A stretch of 51,897 nucleotides of DNA from Elusimicrobiota bacterium (GTDB taxonomy: Bacteria > Elusimicrobiota > Elusimicrobia > UBA1565 > JACRDR01). The stretch is taken from assembly GCA_026388115.1 (NCBI GenBank), contig JAPLKK010000130.1, forward strand, positions 7,032 to 58,928, in the 5' to 3' direction. A model generated the notes under the pieces. That model made no database searches. It saw only the letters and a list, made by a program, of their open reading frames with translations, and was not told where the DNA came from. Position 1 is the stretch's first letter, and every line of letters begins with the position of its first letter. The translations under genes and the position numbers were made by a program. Positions 43,266 to 51,468 of this stretch are shown here, piece by piece.

Positions 43266-44363
43266 CTACTTGGCCGAGCAGCGGTCCACGGAGTGGACCT
43301 CCCAATAGAGCTCTTCGCGGAACTCGGGGGTGATGTCCAGGCGCCCGATCGAGGCCTTCGAGAATATCTCGCGCAGGGGCGCGGCGTTGTAGGACTTGGC
43401 TCCGTGGAAGACCTTGTGGATGAGCTCGTTGACCGGCCCGGCGCCCTGGTTGTAGGCGGCCACGGCGGTGAGCCACCCCCTGCGCTCGCCGGTCACCTCC
43501 GTGAAGCGGTCGCGGCGCATATACGCCAGGTACGCGGCGCCCAAGCCGAAGTTGGTCTCGAGGTTGAAGATATGGCCGTGCTCGTCTTTGTGGGAGAGCA
43601 CGGCGCGACGCTTCGCCCTCTGCTTGGCGGCGATCTCGGAGGCGGGCGCTCCGGAAGCCTGGAGAGCTCGGATCTCTTTCGCGAGCGCGTCCACGTCGGG
43701 CGCGCCCTCGACGCCCGCGGGCATGCTCGCGCCGAGCTGCCGCGCGTAGGCTTCCGTCTGCGCCCAAAGCGTAGGATCTGCCCGCAGGCGCGAGATGACC
43801 ATGGCGACGGTGTCGTTGGTGAGCTGAGCCACGCCCTTGGCGGAGGTCGTCCAGCCCGAAGCCCGCGGGTCGAAGCTCGATTCGCGGAAGGTCAGGCACA
43901 TGAGCAAGGCGGAAGGGATGTCGAAGTTCTCGGCCGCCGCGCGGGTGGCGCGCACCAGCCGCCACAAGTCGGTGGCCGCGAAGCCCGCGTCGCGGGACAC
44001 GTCCAAACGCACGCCCTTTTTCAAGAAGTGGCGGATCAGGGCCGGCCGGTCCTTGTACACCTCGGAGGGCAGCTGCGGGATGTTGAGGACCGTGAGGATG
44101 AAGGACTTCTCGACCTCCGACAACCGGCGCCCCTTGTGGGCCGCGAGCAGCTCGGCGTACTGGGCCTGCGCCTCGACGCTGACCGGCGCGCCCAACCCAT
44201 CCACCGCCGCCGTCGAGCTCGCGGGCGCGCGAAGCTCGCGGGCCCCGGCCCGGGGCCCGCCGCTCCCACCTCCGGGCTGGGCAGCCCAGAGCGGCATGAG
44301 GGTCAGCATCAGCAACAGCGCCATCACCACTTCGACTTTACCTCTCAAGCGGACGCCATGCAA
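43266..44363 (-). CDS. Exported lytic transglycosylase (SLT domain)
   Basis: 365 residues from a TTG start; ATG at 44324 is an alternative that keeps the signal peptide (MALLLMLTLMPLWA). The SLT fold is visible: catalytic Glu in FRESSFDPRAS, SAKGVAQLTNDT and AAYNQGAGPVNELI. It cleaves murein strands to 1,6-anhydromuramyl products in the periplasm. An Ala-rich, Lys/Arg-bearing insert of about 80 residues (around 205-285) interrupts the domain between the QLTNDT and LGAAYL elements. It is convergent with the gene ending at 43216. I cannot settle the start codon. Confidence 0.85.
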   Translation of the reverse strand: MHGVRLRGKVEVVMALLLMLTLMPLWAAQPGGGSGGPRAGARELRAPASSTAAVDGLGAPVSVEAQAQYAELLAAHKGRRLSEVEKSFILTVLNIPQLPSEVYKDRPALIRHFLKKGVRLDVSRDAGFAATDLWRLVRATRAAAENFDIPSALLMCLTFRESSFDPRASGWTTSAKGVAQLTNDTVAMVISRLRADPTLWAQTEAYARQLGASMPAGVEGAPDVDALAKEIRALQASGAPASEIAAKQRAKRRAVLSHKDEHGHIFNLETNFGLGAAYLAYMRRDRFTEVTGERRGWLTAVAAYNQGAGPVNELIHKVFHGAKSYNAAPLREIFSKASIGRLDITPEFREELYWEVHSVDRCSAK

Positions 44364-44385
44364 ACGTCTTCTGACCCCCTGTTCG

Positions 44386-44415
44386 TTTACCGGCCGCCGG
44401 ATTACGTGTTATCAT
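44386..44415 (+). promoter_or_regulatory. Promoter of the two-component system
   Basis: TTTACC (44386-44391), an 18-base spacer and TATCAT (44410-44415). The leader would be about 34 bases with no strong Shine-Dalgarno sequence. Confidence 0.4.
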
Positions 44416-44454
44416 CTCTCGTCGGCCTTGCCGTCGCGGCCGACGTGCAGATCC

Positions 44455-45141
44455 ATGGCCGGCGAAAAGATCCTCATCGTCGAAGACGACCTGGCCTTCC
44501 TCAGGCTGCTGAAGGAAGGATTGCAGGCCGAGCGGTACCAGGTCTCCACCGCGCGGGATGTCTTCCAAGCCCGCATCGAAGTCAAGCGCGCCCCCCCCGC
44601 GTTGATGCTGCTGGACGTGGGCCTGCCGGACGAGAGCGGGCTCGACCTGTGCCGCGAGCTCAGAGCCGAGCCGCGCACGGCGAGCCTGCCGATCCTCTTC
44701 GTGACCGGCAAGAAGAGCCTCGCGGACAAGGTGCTGGGGCTGAAGCTCGGAGGCGACGACTACCTCACCAAGCCCTTCGAGCTTCCCGAGCTGCTCGCGC
44801 GGGTCGAGGCCTTGCTCCGGCGCTCCAAAGGCGCGGGCGGGGCGGCCGAGAGCTTGGCGGAAGGGGAACTGCGCGTGGACTTGGCCGCGCACCAGGCGTA
44901 TCTTAAAGGAAAGCCTCTGAAGCTCTGGCCGAAGGAGTTCTTGCTGCTGGAAGCCTTCCTCCGCGCGAGGAACCGGATGCTCACGCGCCAACATCTCTAC
45001 GAGGCCGTCTGGCGGGTCCCCTACGACGGCAACACCCGGCAGGTCGATTTCCTCGTCCACCGCCTGCGCCAGAGGCTGGGGCCCTACGAGGACCGCATCG
45101 TCGGCGTGCGCGGGCTCGGCTACCGCTTCGAAAGCCGCTGA
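44455..45141 (+). CDS. OmpR-type response regulator
   Basis: 228 residues: receiver with D11-D12, phospho-acceptor D54, T84 and K106, followed by a winged-helix DNA-binding domain (about 130-228; LWPKEFLLLEAFLRARNRMLTRQHLYEAVW, RQVDFLVHRLRQRL). It ends with the GVRGLGYRFE typical of this family. The ATG at 44455 is preferred over a longer open frame beginning inside the transglycosylase gene. The partner histidine kinase starts 4 bases after the stop. Confidence 0.93.
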   Translation: MAGEKILIVEDDLAFLRLLKEGLQAERYQVSTARDVFQARIEVKRAPPALMLLDVGLPDESGLDLCRELRAEPRTASLPILFVTGKKSLADKVLGLKLGGDDYLTKPFELPELLARVEALLRRSKGAGGAAESLAEGELRVDLAAHQAYLKGKPLKLWPKEFLLLEAFLRARNRMLTRQHLYEAVWRVPYDGNTRQVDFLVHRLRQRLGPYEDRIVGVRGLGYRFESR

Positions 45142-45145
45142 CCCG

Positions 45146-46585
45146 ATGCGGCTGAGGACCCGGCTCTCCTGGGCGTTCGGCGGGCTCGCCGTGGCGGTCC
45201 TCGGGCTTTCCGCCGCCCTGACCCTATGGGCCGAAGACCGCTACCTCGTGCGCAAAGACCGCGAGGAGAATCTCCTCCTGCTCTCCCGCTTCGCCCAAGG
45301 CTGCGGCGAGGCGCTGCGGCTCAAGAGCGACGCGGGGCTCGTCGCCTACGTCCTCTCGGCATCCGAGGAGCCCGGCCGGGTCTTCGCCGGCTTCTTCCCG
45401 CCCAACGGGACGGCGGTGATCCACAGCGACCCCTCGCTGCGCGGCGAGGCCATCATCCCGCCGGCGTCGGTCCGCAAGCTGATGGCGAAGGGATCCTCGG
45501 AGGTCCCGAAGCCGGACCTCCACACCGGCAATCCCCTTCAGATCCTCCTGCAAAAGGTGACCGCCGAGGGACGCGAACGCGGCGTGGCCGCGCTCGGCTT
45601 CGATCCGGCTCACCTGAGAGCCCGCCGGCTAACGGCCTTGAGCAACAATCTGCGGCGCATCGGCGCCGTCTCGCTCGCGGCGCTGGCGGCGAGCGTCCTG
45701 CTCGCTTTCTATCTCGCCTTCCTCGTGACCAGGTCCGTCGAGGAGCTCTCTCGAGGCGCCCGGGCGCTGGCCTCGGGCGACCTACGCCATCGCATCCCGG
45801 TCCGGGGCGCCGACGAGGTGGGCGACCTGGCCCGGGAGTTCAACGCGATGGCCGAGCGGCTCGAGCAGGCCGAAAGGAGCCGGGAGGATTTCCTCTCCTC
45901 CATGACCCACGAGCTCCGCTCCCCCACCGCCTCCATCGCGGGCTACTCCGACATGCTGCTGAGCGGCGAGGGCGGCCCTCTCGAGCCGAAGCAGGAGGAG
46001 TGGGCCGAGGCCATCAAGCGCTCCGCCAAGCGCCTGGGCGCGATGATCAACAATCTTCTCGACGTCGCGAAGCTCGAGGCGGGGCTTCTGGAGTTCGCGC
46101 CGGCCGAGGTCCCGCTCGCGGACGCCGCGGCCGACGCCGCCGACTCGCTGCTGCCTTTGGCGCGCGAGAAGGGAGTCTCCATCCGGGTGCCTCCCGATGA
46201 GGGGCTGTCGGCCTGGGCCGATCCGGATTCGGTGGCCCAGGTGTTCACGAATCTGCTCGGCAACGCGCTCAAGTTCACGCCGCAGGGCGGCGAGATCGTC
46301 GTGGAGGTGCTCGCGGGCGCCGAAAGCCGCGGCGAGGTCCTGGCGCGGGTATGCGACTCGGGTCCGGGGATAGCGGACGAGGCCCTCGCGAAGCTCTTCA
46401 CTCGTTTCTATCAGGCGCCGGGGACGCGGGAGAAGACGCCGGGCAAGGGCACGGGGCTGGGGCTCTATCTTTCAAGGCGGCTCATCGAGGCGCAAGGCGG
46501 GCGGATCTGGGCGGAGAACCGGCGACCGGCGGGCGCGATCCTCAGCTTCTCTTTGCCTGCGGCTCAAAAGAAGCGGGCCGCCTAA
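45146..46585 (+). CDS. Membrane sensor histidine kinase
   Basis: 479 residues. Two membrane helices (about 10-28 and 173-196) enclose a periplasmic sensor domain of about 145 residues without a recognised fold. HAMP (about 194-245) and a HisKA dimerisation domain follow, with phospho-acceptor H255 in SSMTHELRSP. The ATP domain has N (TNLLGNALKFTP), G1 (DSGPGIADE), F (FTRFYQAPG) and G2 (GKGTGLGLYL) boxes. It is co-transcribed with the regulator at 44455. The stimulus is unknown. Its periplasmic domain is small enough for simple ligands or envelope stress. Confidence 0.93.
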   Translation: MRLRTRLSWAFGGLAVAVLGLSAALTLWAEDRYLVRKDREENLLLLSRFAQGCGEALRLKSDAGLVAYVLSASEEPGRVFAGFFPPNGTAVIHSDPSLRGEAIIPPASVRKLMAKGSSEVPKPDLHTGNPLQILLQKVTAEGRERGVAALGFDPAHLRARRLTALSNNLRRIGAVSLAALAASVLLAFYLAFLVTRSVEELSRGARALASGDLRHRIPVRGADEVGDLAREFNAMAERLEQAERSREDFLSSMTHELRSPTASIAGYSDMLLSGEGGPLEPKQEEWAEAIKRSAKRLGAMINNLLDVAKLEAGLLEFAPAEVPLADAAADAADSLLPLAREKGVSIRVPPDEGLSAWADPDSVAQVFTNLLGNALKFTPQGGEIVVEVLAGAESRGEVLARVCDSGPGIADEALAKLFTRFYQAPGTREKTPGKGTGLGLYLSRRLIEAQGGRIWAENRRPAGAILSFSLPAAQKKRAA

Positions 46586-46730
46586 TACCTCGCGGCCGAT
46601 CTTGTCCGTCGGTGCCTTGGCCAGTCGTCCGCTGAGTATCACTGCGTGACATCTATTGTGTTTCGGTCCCATCCATTCCCATACTACACCAGCAGACGTT
46701 ATCCAACGTTGCCTTGCGACCCTTTCCCGC

Positions 46731-46759
46731 TTGACGGCGAGGCCGCTCTAGCGTATTCT
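46731..46759 (+). promoter_or_regulatory. Strong sigma-70-type promoter with an upstream palindrome
   Basis: TTGACG (46731-46736), 17 bases, TATTCT (46754-46759). An inverted repeat ACGTT-N4-AACGT lies at 46696-46709, upstream of the -35 box, and could be an operator. The leader is about 40 bases with a GGGGAGGG ribosome binding site around 46793-46800. Confidence 0.55.
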
Positions 46760-46807
46760 CCCTGCGCAGGCGCCGCGCCAGCCGCGGCCGGACGGGGAGG
46801 GAACTGG

Positions 46808-47437
46808 ATGCAGGTGACGAAGAAGCCGTACAAGATCGCGATCATCTCGACGCATGGGACGGGAAAGACAACCCTTTGCTACGACGTCGCCGCTGCTTTC
46901 AAGAAGATCAATCTCAGGACGAAGGTGTTCTCCGAGGTCGCCTCCCTCGCCTTCGAGCAGGGCATCCCCATCAACCAGTCCACGACCCTCTCGGCGCAGC
47001 TCTACATCATGCTCACGCACATCTGCGAGGAGCTCAAGGGCGGCTTGCGCAACTACGAGGTCGTGGTGTGCGACCGCAGCGTGTTCGACAATTGGGTCTA
47101 CCTGGAGCGGCGCTGCGGCCGGGGCGCCAACTCGTTCATCCTCGACTTCATCAGGCGCTACGCCGAGGAGTTCCCCTACGACGCCGTCTACAAGCTTCCG
47201 CTCGTCGGCGAGCTTTTACCCGACGGGGTGCGCGACGCCGACAGCCGCAAGTTCCAGGCGGACATCTACGAGCGGCTCAACGAAGTGCTCAACGAGCTGG
47301 CGATCCCCCACACGACGCTGCCGGTCCCGCGCTCCGCGCTGCGCCACGAGTGGCGCGACTTCATTCTCGAGGAGACGCTGTCGCGGCTGCGGCCCGCGAT
47401 CGCCGGCGGCGTCCCCGTGCCGGCGCTGGCCGGATAA
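46808..47437 (+). CDS. P-loop ATPase/nucleoside-kinase-like protein (AAA_28/NadR-like)
   Basis: 209 residues from the ATG at 46808, which has a good ribosome binding site; a longer frame to 46646 would start inside the promoter region. The P-loop is STHGTGKTTL (about 15-24). A CDRSVFDNWVY Walker-B-like segment follows and a C-terminal helix with ADIYERLNEVLNEL. This arrangement is common to small AAA_28/NadR-type kinases that phosphorylate nucleotides or cofactors. Substrate not identifiable. It is followed after 83 bases by the gene at 47521. Confidence 0.75.
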   Translation: MQVTKKPYKIAIISTHGTGKTTLCYDVAAAFKKINLRTKVFSEVASLAFEQGIPINQSTTLSAQLYIMLTHICEELKGGLRNYEVVVCDRSVFDNWVYLERRCGRGANSFILDFIRRYAEEFPYDAVYKLPLVGELLPDGVRDADSRKFQADIYERLNEVLNELAIPHTTLPVPRSALRHEWRDFILEETLSRLRPAIAGGVPVPALAG

Positions 47438-47520
47438 TCGCAAGCGACACCATTGCCGGGTGTCCGGCGTCTAAAGCCGAGCGACGCGCGCATTTGCTAT
47501 CGTCGCCGCATCCGTATTCC

Positions 47521-48129
47521 ATGAAGATACTGCTCGTCACCTCGAGCCCCGACGCTCCGTGGGGCAGCCAAGCGCTGGCCGAGAGCGGCCATGATGTCGT
47601 TGTCGCCGCCCGAGTCGCGCAGGCGCGCAAAGAGGCGCGCACCGGCGCCTTCGACGTGGCCGTGGTCAATGGCGACATCGACGGGAAGGGCGATGGAACG
47701 GCCTTGGCGGACGAGCTCGCGAAGTCCGTGCCGGCCCTCAAGATCGTCCTGGTGGCCGACACGGCCGGTCCCCGGCCCGCGGGGCGGATAGCGGTATTCG
47801 GCAAGCCGTCCTGCTTGGCGGACCTGAGAGCCATTTTCCACGCGATCGAGTCTCCCGCGGGCCCGGTCGCGACGATCGACTACCCATGTCCTGGAGAGAA
47901 GATCACGGCCAGCTCCTATACCTTCCGCATCCGCGTGCTCGGGGACCACTGCAGGGTCGAAGTCAGCGTAGACGGCGGCTCCTGGCACACCTGCCGCCGC
48001 AGCGGCGATCATTGGTGGTACGATTGGTCGGACTTCGACAAGGGCCCCCATACGCTGAGGGCTCGGGCGCTGGAAGAAGGCCAGGACGAAGGCACGTCCG
48101 CCGTGCGCGAGTTCGTGGTCGTTCGCTAG
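47521..48129 (+). CDS. Pseudo-receiver domain fused to an Ig-like domain
   Basis: 202 residues. The first about 105 resemble a CheY-like receiver (MKILLVTSS, GKGDGTALADELAKSVPALKIVLVAD, AVFGKPSCLADL), but the phospho-acceptor position reads Asn (VAVVNGDIDG) and the acidic pair after strand 1 is missing, while the Lys in GKPS is kept. Residues about 115-202 look like a small beta-sandwich of the bacterial Ig/chitinase-accessory kind (EVSVDGGSWHTC, WWYDWSDFDKGPHTLRARA). There is no signal peptide. The two parts do not usually occur together, so the role is unclear. The assignment of the second part is weak. Confidence 0.55.
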   Translation: MKILLVTSSPDAPWGSQALAESGHDVVVAARVAQARKEARTGAFDVAVVNGDIDGKGDGTALADELAKSVPALKIVLVADTAGPRPAGRIAVFGKPSCLADLRAIFHAIESPAGPVATIDYPCPGEKITASSYTFRIRVLGDHCRVEVSVDGGSWHTCRRSGDHWWYDWSDFDKGPHTLRARALEEGQDEGTSAVREFVVVR

Positions 48130-48293
48130 CGGCTTGCCGGCGCCTGACGAAATCGCGGCGCCGCGGCTTTCCACTCAGTTCCGGACGGGCTAGGGCGCGT
48201 CCAAGATGTCCGGCCCGCAGCAGATTAATCCTTATTCCGCATCAACAATATTCCTAAAAAAGACTTTAGTGGGAGCCGTCCGCGCTTGTGGAG

Positions 48294-48299
48294 CATACT
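48294..48299 (+). promoter_or_regulatory. -10 box of the lytic transglycosylase gene at 48306
   Basis: CATACT ends 6 bases before the ATG. The 60 bases upstream are AT-richer than their surroundings, but no good -35 box lies 17 bases away. Confidence 0.35.
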
Positions 48300-48305
48300 C
48301 CCCTC

Positions 48306-49466
48306 ATGAAACGGAAAACCTTCTTGGCGGCATCTATCGCTTCCCTCCTGTCTTTATCCTTGCCGGGCGCCTGTGAGGAGCTTGGGGCCGTGCTGGAGCG
48401 GGTTTCCAGCCCCGACATCCAGGTCGACGCCGCCCGAGACGCCGTCCGAGCGGCGGATGTCCCCCCCGTCCCGCAGGCGCGTGATGTGGAGCTCACCGCG
48501 GAGCAGCGGGCGATGCTGATCGAGGCCTCCATGGTCCTCGAGAGCGACATGGTCGAAGATCTTCGCAAGCAGACCGCGGAGTGGGCCAAGACGAACAGCC
48601 CCGAGAAGGTCAACGAACTGTTGCACGAGCGGATCACCGAACTGGCGGGCACGGAAAAATACAAGAGCCTCTTCGGGGACCCTTCGGACAACAGGCCGGA
48701 CATGCAGCGGAGTTGGCGCGAGACGGTCAATGCCTTCCAGAGCCGCGCCCTGCCGGATGCCGCTCCCGTGCAGAACCCGAACCGCCAGCAGATCGTGGCC
48801 GCGCTGAGCGCGAGACCGCAGGATTCGGCGGCCGCGGAGTCCGGCGGCTCGGCCGAAGAAGTGTACAAGGCCCACAAGGCCGCCTTCGTTAAGATCTGTC
48901 AGAAGTACTCGGACGTGGATAAACAAGGCGACGGCTTCCCGCGCGCCATCCTGGGCATCCTGCGGGCGGAAACCAATTTCGGGCAGGGCTGCGACCGCTC
49001 GCGGTCGGGCTCGTGCGGATCGCCTTCGCCGGTCTCTCGAGCCATGAACGGGGCCCAGCGCAACGCGGCCTTCCGGATCGGCGCCAAAGGGATGTTCGGG
49101 CCCTGGCAGGCGACGACGGCTCCGGCCTCATCCGCCGGGGCGGCCGGGATATGCCAGTTCCTCCCCGGCACGGCGGAAGGACAGCTCGCGGCCTTCCGGC
49201 GCGACTTCGGCGGCGACGGCCCCAACCTCTTCGGCTTCGATGGCTGCGTCCCGATGGTCGCCATCTACTTGAAAGACTATCTGGACAAGCACCACGGCGC
49301 GCGCTCGGGGATCGAGAACGCGGTCCGGGCGTACAACGGCGGGGCGGGATTCAACCCGAACAACAAGGAGACGAAGGGCTACCACGCGAAGGTCATGAAG
49401 TCCATGCAGGCCCAGACCGGCGTCCCTCAGACCTGCCGCGAAATCCTCGCGTCGGCGGGGAACTAA
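48306..49466 (+). CDS. Exported lytic murein transglycosylase (MltB-like)
   Basis: 386 residues with a signal peptide from the ATG at 48306 (MKRKTFLAASIASLLSLSL); the frame starts at 48288 but this ATG gives the basic N-terminus. The catalytic domain is C-terminal: LGILRAETNFGQ with the likely catalytic Glu, AAGICQFLPGTAEG, VPMVAIYLKDYLDKH and AVRAYNGGAGFNPN. The N-terminal 190 residues are helical and unassigned. Several Cys residues in the catalytic half could form disulfides. It would cut peptidoglycan in the periplasm. Confidence 0.8.
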   Translation: MKRKTFLAASIASLLSLSLPGACEELGAVLERVSSPDIQVDAARDAVRAADVPPVPQARDVELTAEQRAMLIEASMVLESDMVEDLRKQTAEWAKTNSPEKVNELLHERITELAGTEKYKSLFGDPSDNRPDMQRSWRETVNAFQSRALPDAAPVQNPNRQQIVAALSARPQDSAAAESGGSAEEVYKAHKAAFVKICQKYSDVDKQGDGFPRAILGILRAETNFGQGCDRSRSGSCGSPSPVSRAMNGAQRNAAFRIGAKGMFGPWQATTAPASSAGAAGICQFLPGTAEGQLAAFRRDFGGDGPNLFGFDGCVPMVAIYLKDYLDKHHGARSGIENAVRAYNGGAGFNPNNKETKGYHAKVMKSMQAQTGVPQTCREILASAGN

Positions 49467-49480
49467 AGCGCCGCAAATCG

Positions 49481-50218
49481 CTAACGGCCGACGGCGCCGA
49501 GCCTTTCAAGCCGGGCGCGCCGGCGCATCGCCCGCCAGCAGAACCAAACCGCGCCGCCGCCCAACGCGAGCACCCCGGCGACGATCCAGCGCAGTTGCGC
49601 GCGACGCGCGCGCTTGCGCCGGATCTCCTCCTGCCGCCGCTCGAAGGCCGCGCGGTCCTCGAGCAGCGTCTGACACACCTTCACCCTCACGCGCCGCAAC
49701 TGCTTATAGTCTTCGTACGCGTCGTTCAACCGGACGTAGCTTCCGGCGTCGTTCTTGCTCCGCTTCATGAGTTCCGGCAATCCCGCCGCGACCCGGATGC
49801 GGAACAGCCGCATGAGCTGCCTCGTCCCGTCGGCCAAGTCACCGCAGGCGCGGTCCACCTCGGCCGCCAACGCGGCGCGATCGCGCTCCAAAGGCGCTAG
49901 ATCGTCCGCCCGGGCGTAAAGAGCCCGCAGAGCGTCGAGCCGGTCGACGGAAGGCATGATCCGGTCGCCCTCGGCGTGCAGGCGCGTTCTGATGCTCTCG
50001 ATGGCCTTATCGTCGTCGGAGGCACCGCTGCCGGCCAGCTTCCAGCGCCTTCGATCGGATTGGGAGCCCATCGAGGCCCTCAGGATGAACTCGATGGTAC
50101 TTCCGACCTGTTCGTCGGCAAGTTCGTCCTGCCTCTGCCGCGAATGCTCCTGGGCCCCGCTCAACGCGGCCGCCATGGCAAGGGCCAGCGCCGTCAGGGC
50201 GCAGGGGTGAACCCGCAT
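49481..50218 (-). CDS. Exported coiled-coil protein with a C-terminal membrane helix, unknown function
   Basis: 245 residues. A signal peptide (about 1-22) leads into a long charged, helical region (about 25-205) and a membrane helix near the end (about 211-231, WIVAGVLALGGGAVWF) followed by Arg-rich residues. This predicts a protein with its helical part in the periplasm and its tail in the cytoplasm. I recognise no family. It lies 12 bases after the aminopeptidase gene on the same strand, so they are probably co-transcribed. It is convergent with the transglycosylase gene ending at 49466. Confidence 0.6.
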   Translation of the reverse strand: MRVHPCALTALALAMAAALSGAQEHSRQRQDELADEQVGSTIEFILRASMGSQSDRRRWKLAGSGASDDDKAIESIRTRLHAEGDRIMPSVDRLDALRALYARADDLAPLERDRAALAAEVDRACGDLADGTRQLMRLFRIRVAAGLPELMKRSKNDAGSYVRLNDAYEDYKQLRRVRVKVCQTLLEDRAAFERRQEEIRRKRARRAQLRWIVAGVLALGGGAVWFCWRAMRRRARLERLGAVGR

Positions 50219-50230
50219 CGCAAGGGAGGC

Positions 50231-51364
50231 TTAACGCCGGGCTCTCAGGTTCTCTTTGGAGAACTGCCTCTCCAGGCTGGCGTCGGTGAACCGGCCGTCC
50301 TTGCGGATCAGCTTGCCGTCGAACCACATCTCCCCGCCGCCGTACTCCGGCCGCTGGATGACCACCATGTCCCAGTGGACGGCGGACTTGTTGCCGTTGT
50401 CCGCGTCGTCGTAGGAGTTGCCCGGGGTGAAGTGGAAGGAGCCGGCGATCTTCTCGTCGAAGAGCGTGTCGAGCATCGGCTCCCGGACGAAGGGGTTGAG
50501 CCCGATCGCGAACTCGCCCACGTACCGCGCGCCCGCGTCGGTGTCGAAGACCTTGTTGAGCTTGTCGGAGTTGGCGTCCGCCACAGCCTCCACGATGCGG
50601 CCGTTCTTGAAGGTCAAGGTCACGCCGTGGTAGACGATGCCGTCGTGCAGCGTGGGGGTGTTGTAGCGGATCGTGCCGTTGACCGAGTCGCGCACCGGCG
50701 CCGTGAAGACCTCGCCGTCCGGGATGTTGACCTTGCCCGCGCACTTGATGACCGGGATGTTCTTGATCGAGAAGGAGAGGTCCGTGCCGCGGCTGGTCAG
50801 GCGCACCTTGTCGGTGCGCCGCATCAAGGCAACGAGACGGTCCATGGCCTTGTCCATGCGAGGGTAGTCCGCGCAGCAGACGTCGTAGAAGAAGTCCGCG
50901 AAGGACTCCGAGGACGTCTTGGCCAACTGGGCCATGGCGGCGTTCGGGTAGCGCAGGACCACCCAGCGGGTATGGTTGAGGCGCTGCTTCATGTGCACCG
51001 GCTGCATGAACAGCTTCTGCAGCATGTCCATCTGCTTTGCGGGCATGTCGGCCATGTCGAAGGGGTTGTCCGAGCCGCGCAGGCCGATGTAGCAGTCGGC
51101 TTGCTTCATGAGGCCCAAGTGGATCTTGGCGAGCTTCTTGAACTGCGCCTCGCCGGCATGGCCCACGAACTGGCGCATGATGGATTCGTCGTTGTAGTAC
51201 CAGAAGGTGGTGGCGCCTTTCTCCGTGGCGCGGCGCAGGATGGGCCTCGCCAAGTCCAAGGCGTCCTTTCCCTTGACCTCGAGATAGAGCGTCTCGCCTT
51301 TCTTGAGGCCGGTGGAATAGTCCACGAGCAGCTTGGCCAGGGTCTCGTTGCGGGGATCGTTCAT
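50231..51364 (-). CDS. M29 family metallo-aminopeptidase (AmpT/AmpS-like)
   Basis: 377 residues, typical of M29 thermophilic-type leucyl aminopeptidases. The ATG at 51362-51364 is preceded by GGGAGGAGG; the longer frame upstream is not used. The two-metal site residues are visible: E in GEFAIGLNPF, E in DEKIAGSFHFTPG with its His, and the His and Asp of NKSAVHWDMVVI. It removes N-terminal residues from peptides in the cytoplasm. The next gene on the strand starts 12 bases downstream. Confidence 0.92.
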   Translation of the reverse strand: MNDPRNETLAKLLVDYSTGLKKGETLYLEVKGKDALDLARPILRRATEKGATTFWYYNDESIMRQFVGHAGEAQFKKLAKIHLGLMKQADCYIGLRGSDNPFDMADMPAKQMDMLQKLFMQPVHMKQRLNHTRWVVLRYPNAAMAQLAKTSSESFADFFYDVCCADYPRMDKAMDRLVALMRRTDKVRLTSRGTDLSFSIKNIPVIKCAGKVNIPDGEVFTAPVRDSVNGTIRYNTPTLHDGIVYHGVTLTFKNGRIVEAVADANSDKLNKVFDTDAGARYVGEFAIGLNPFVREPMLDTLFDEKIAGSFHFTPGNSYDDADNGNKSAVHWDMVVIQRPEYGGGEMWFDGKLIRKDGRFTDASLERQFSKENLRARR

Positions 51365-51468
51365 GGGCGCCTCCTCCCAGGACCCTGAAGATAGCAATTG
51401 CAGGGGGTCGTCAGCCTCCGGCACGGGGCGGCGCCATCCTATTGACGCCAAGCCGGCGGCGGGGCATC

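Noticed and set aside
46586-48305. tRNA, riboswitch or small-RNA gene in the short gaps at 46586-46807, 47438-47520 and 48130-48305
   Set aside because: No tRNA arm pattern or known riboswitch core is visible; apart from the promoters listed, these gaps show only small hairpins such as GACACC/GGTGTC near 47450.
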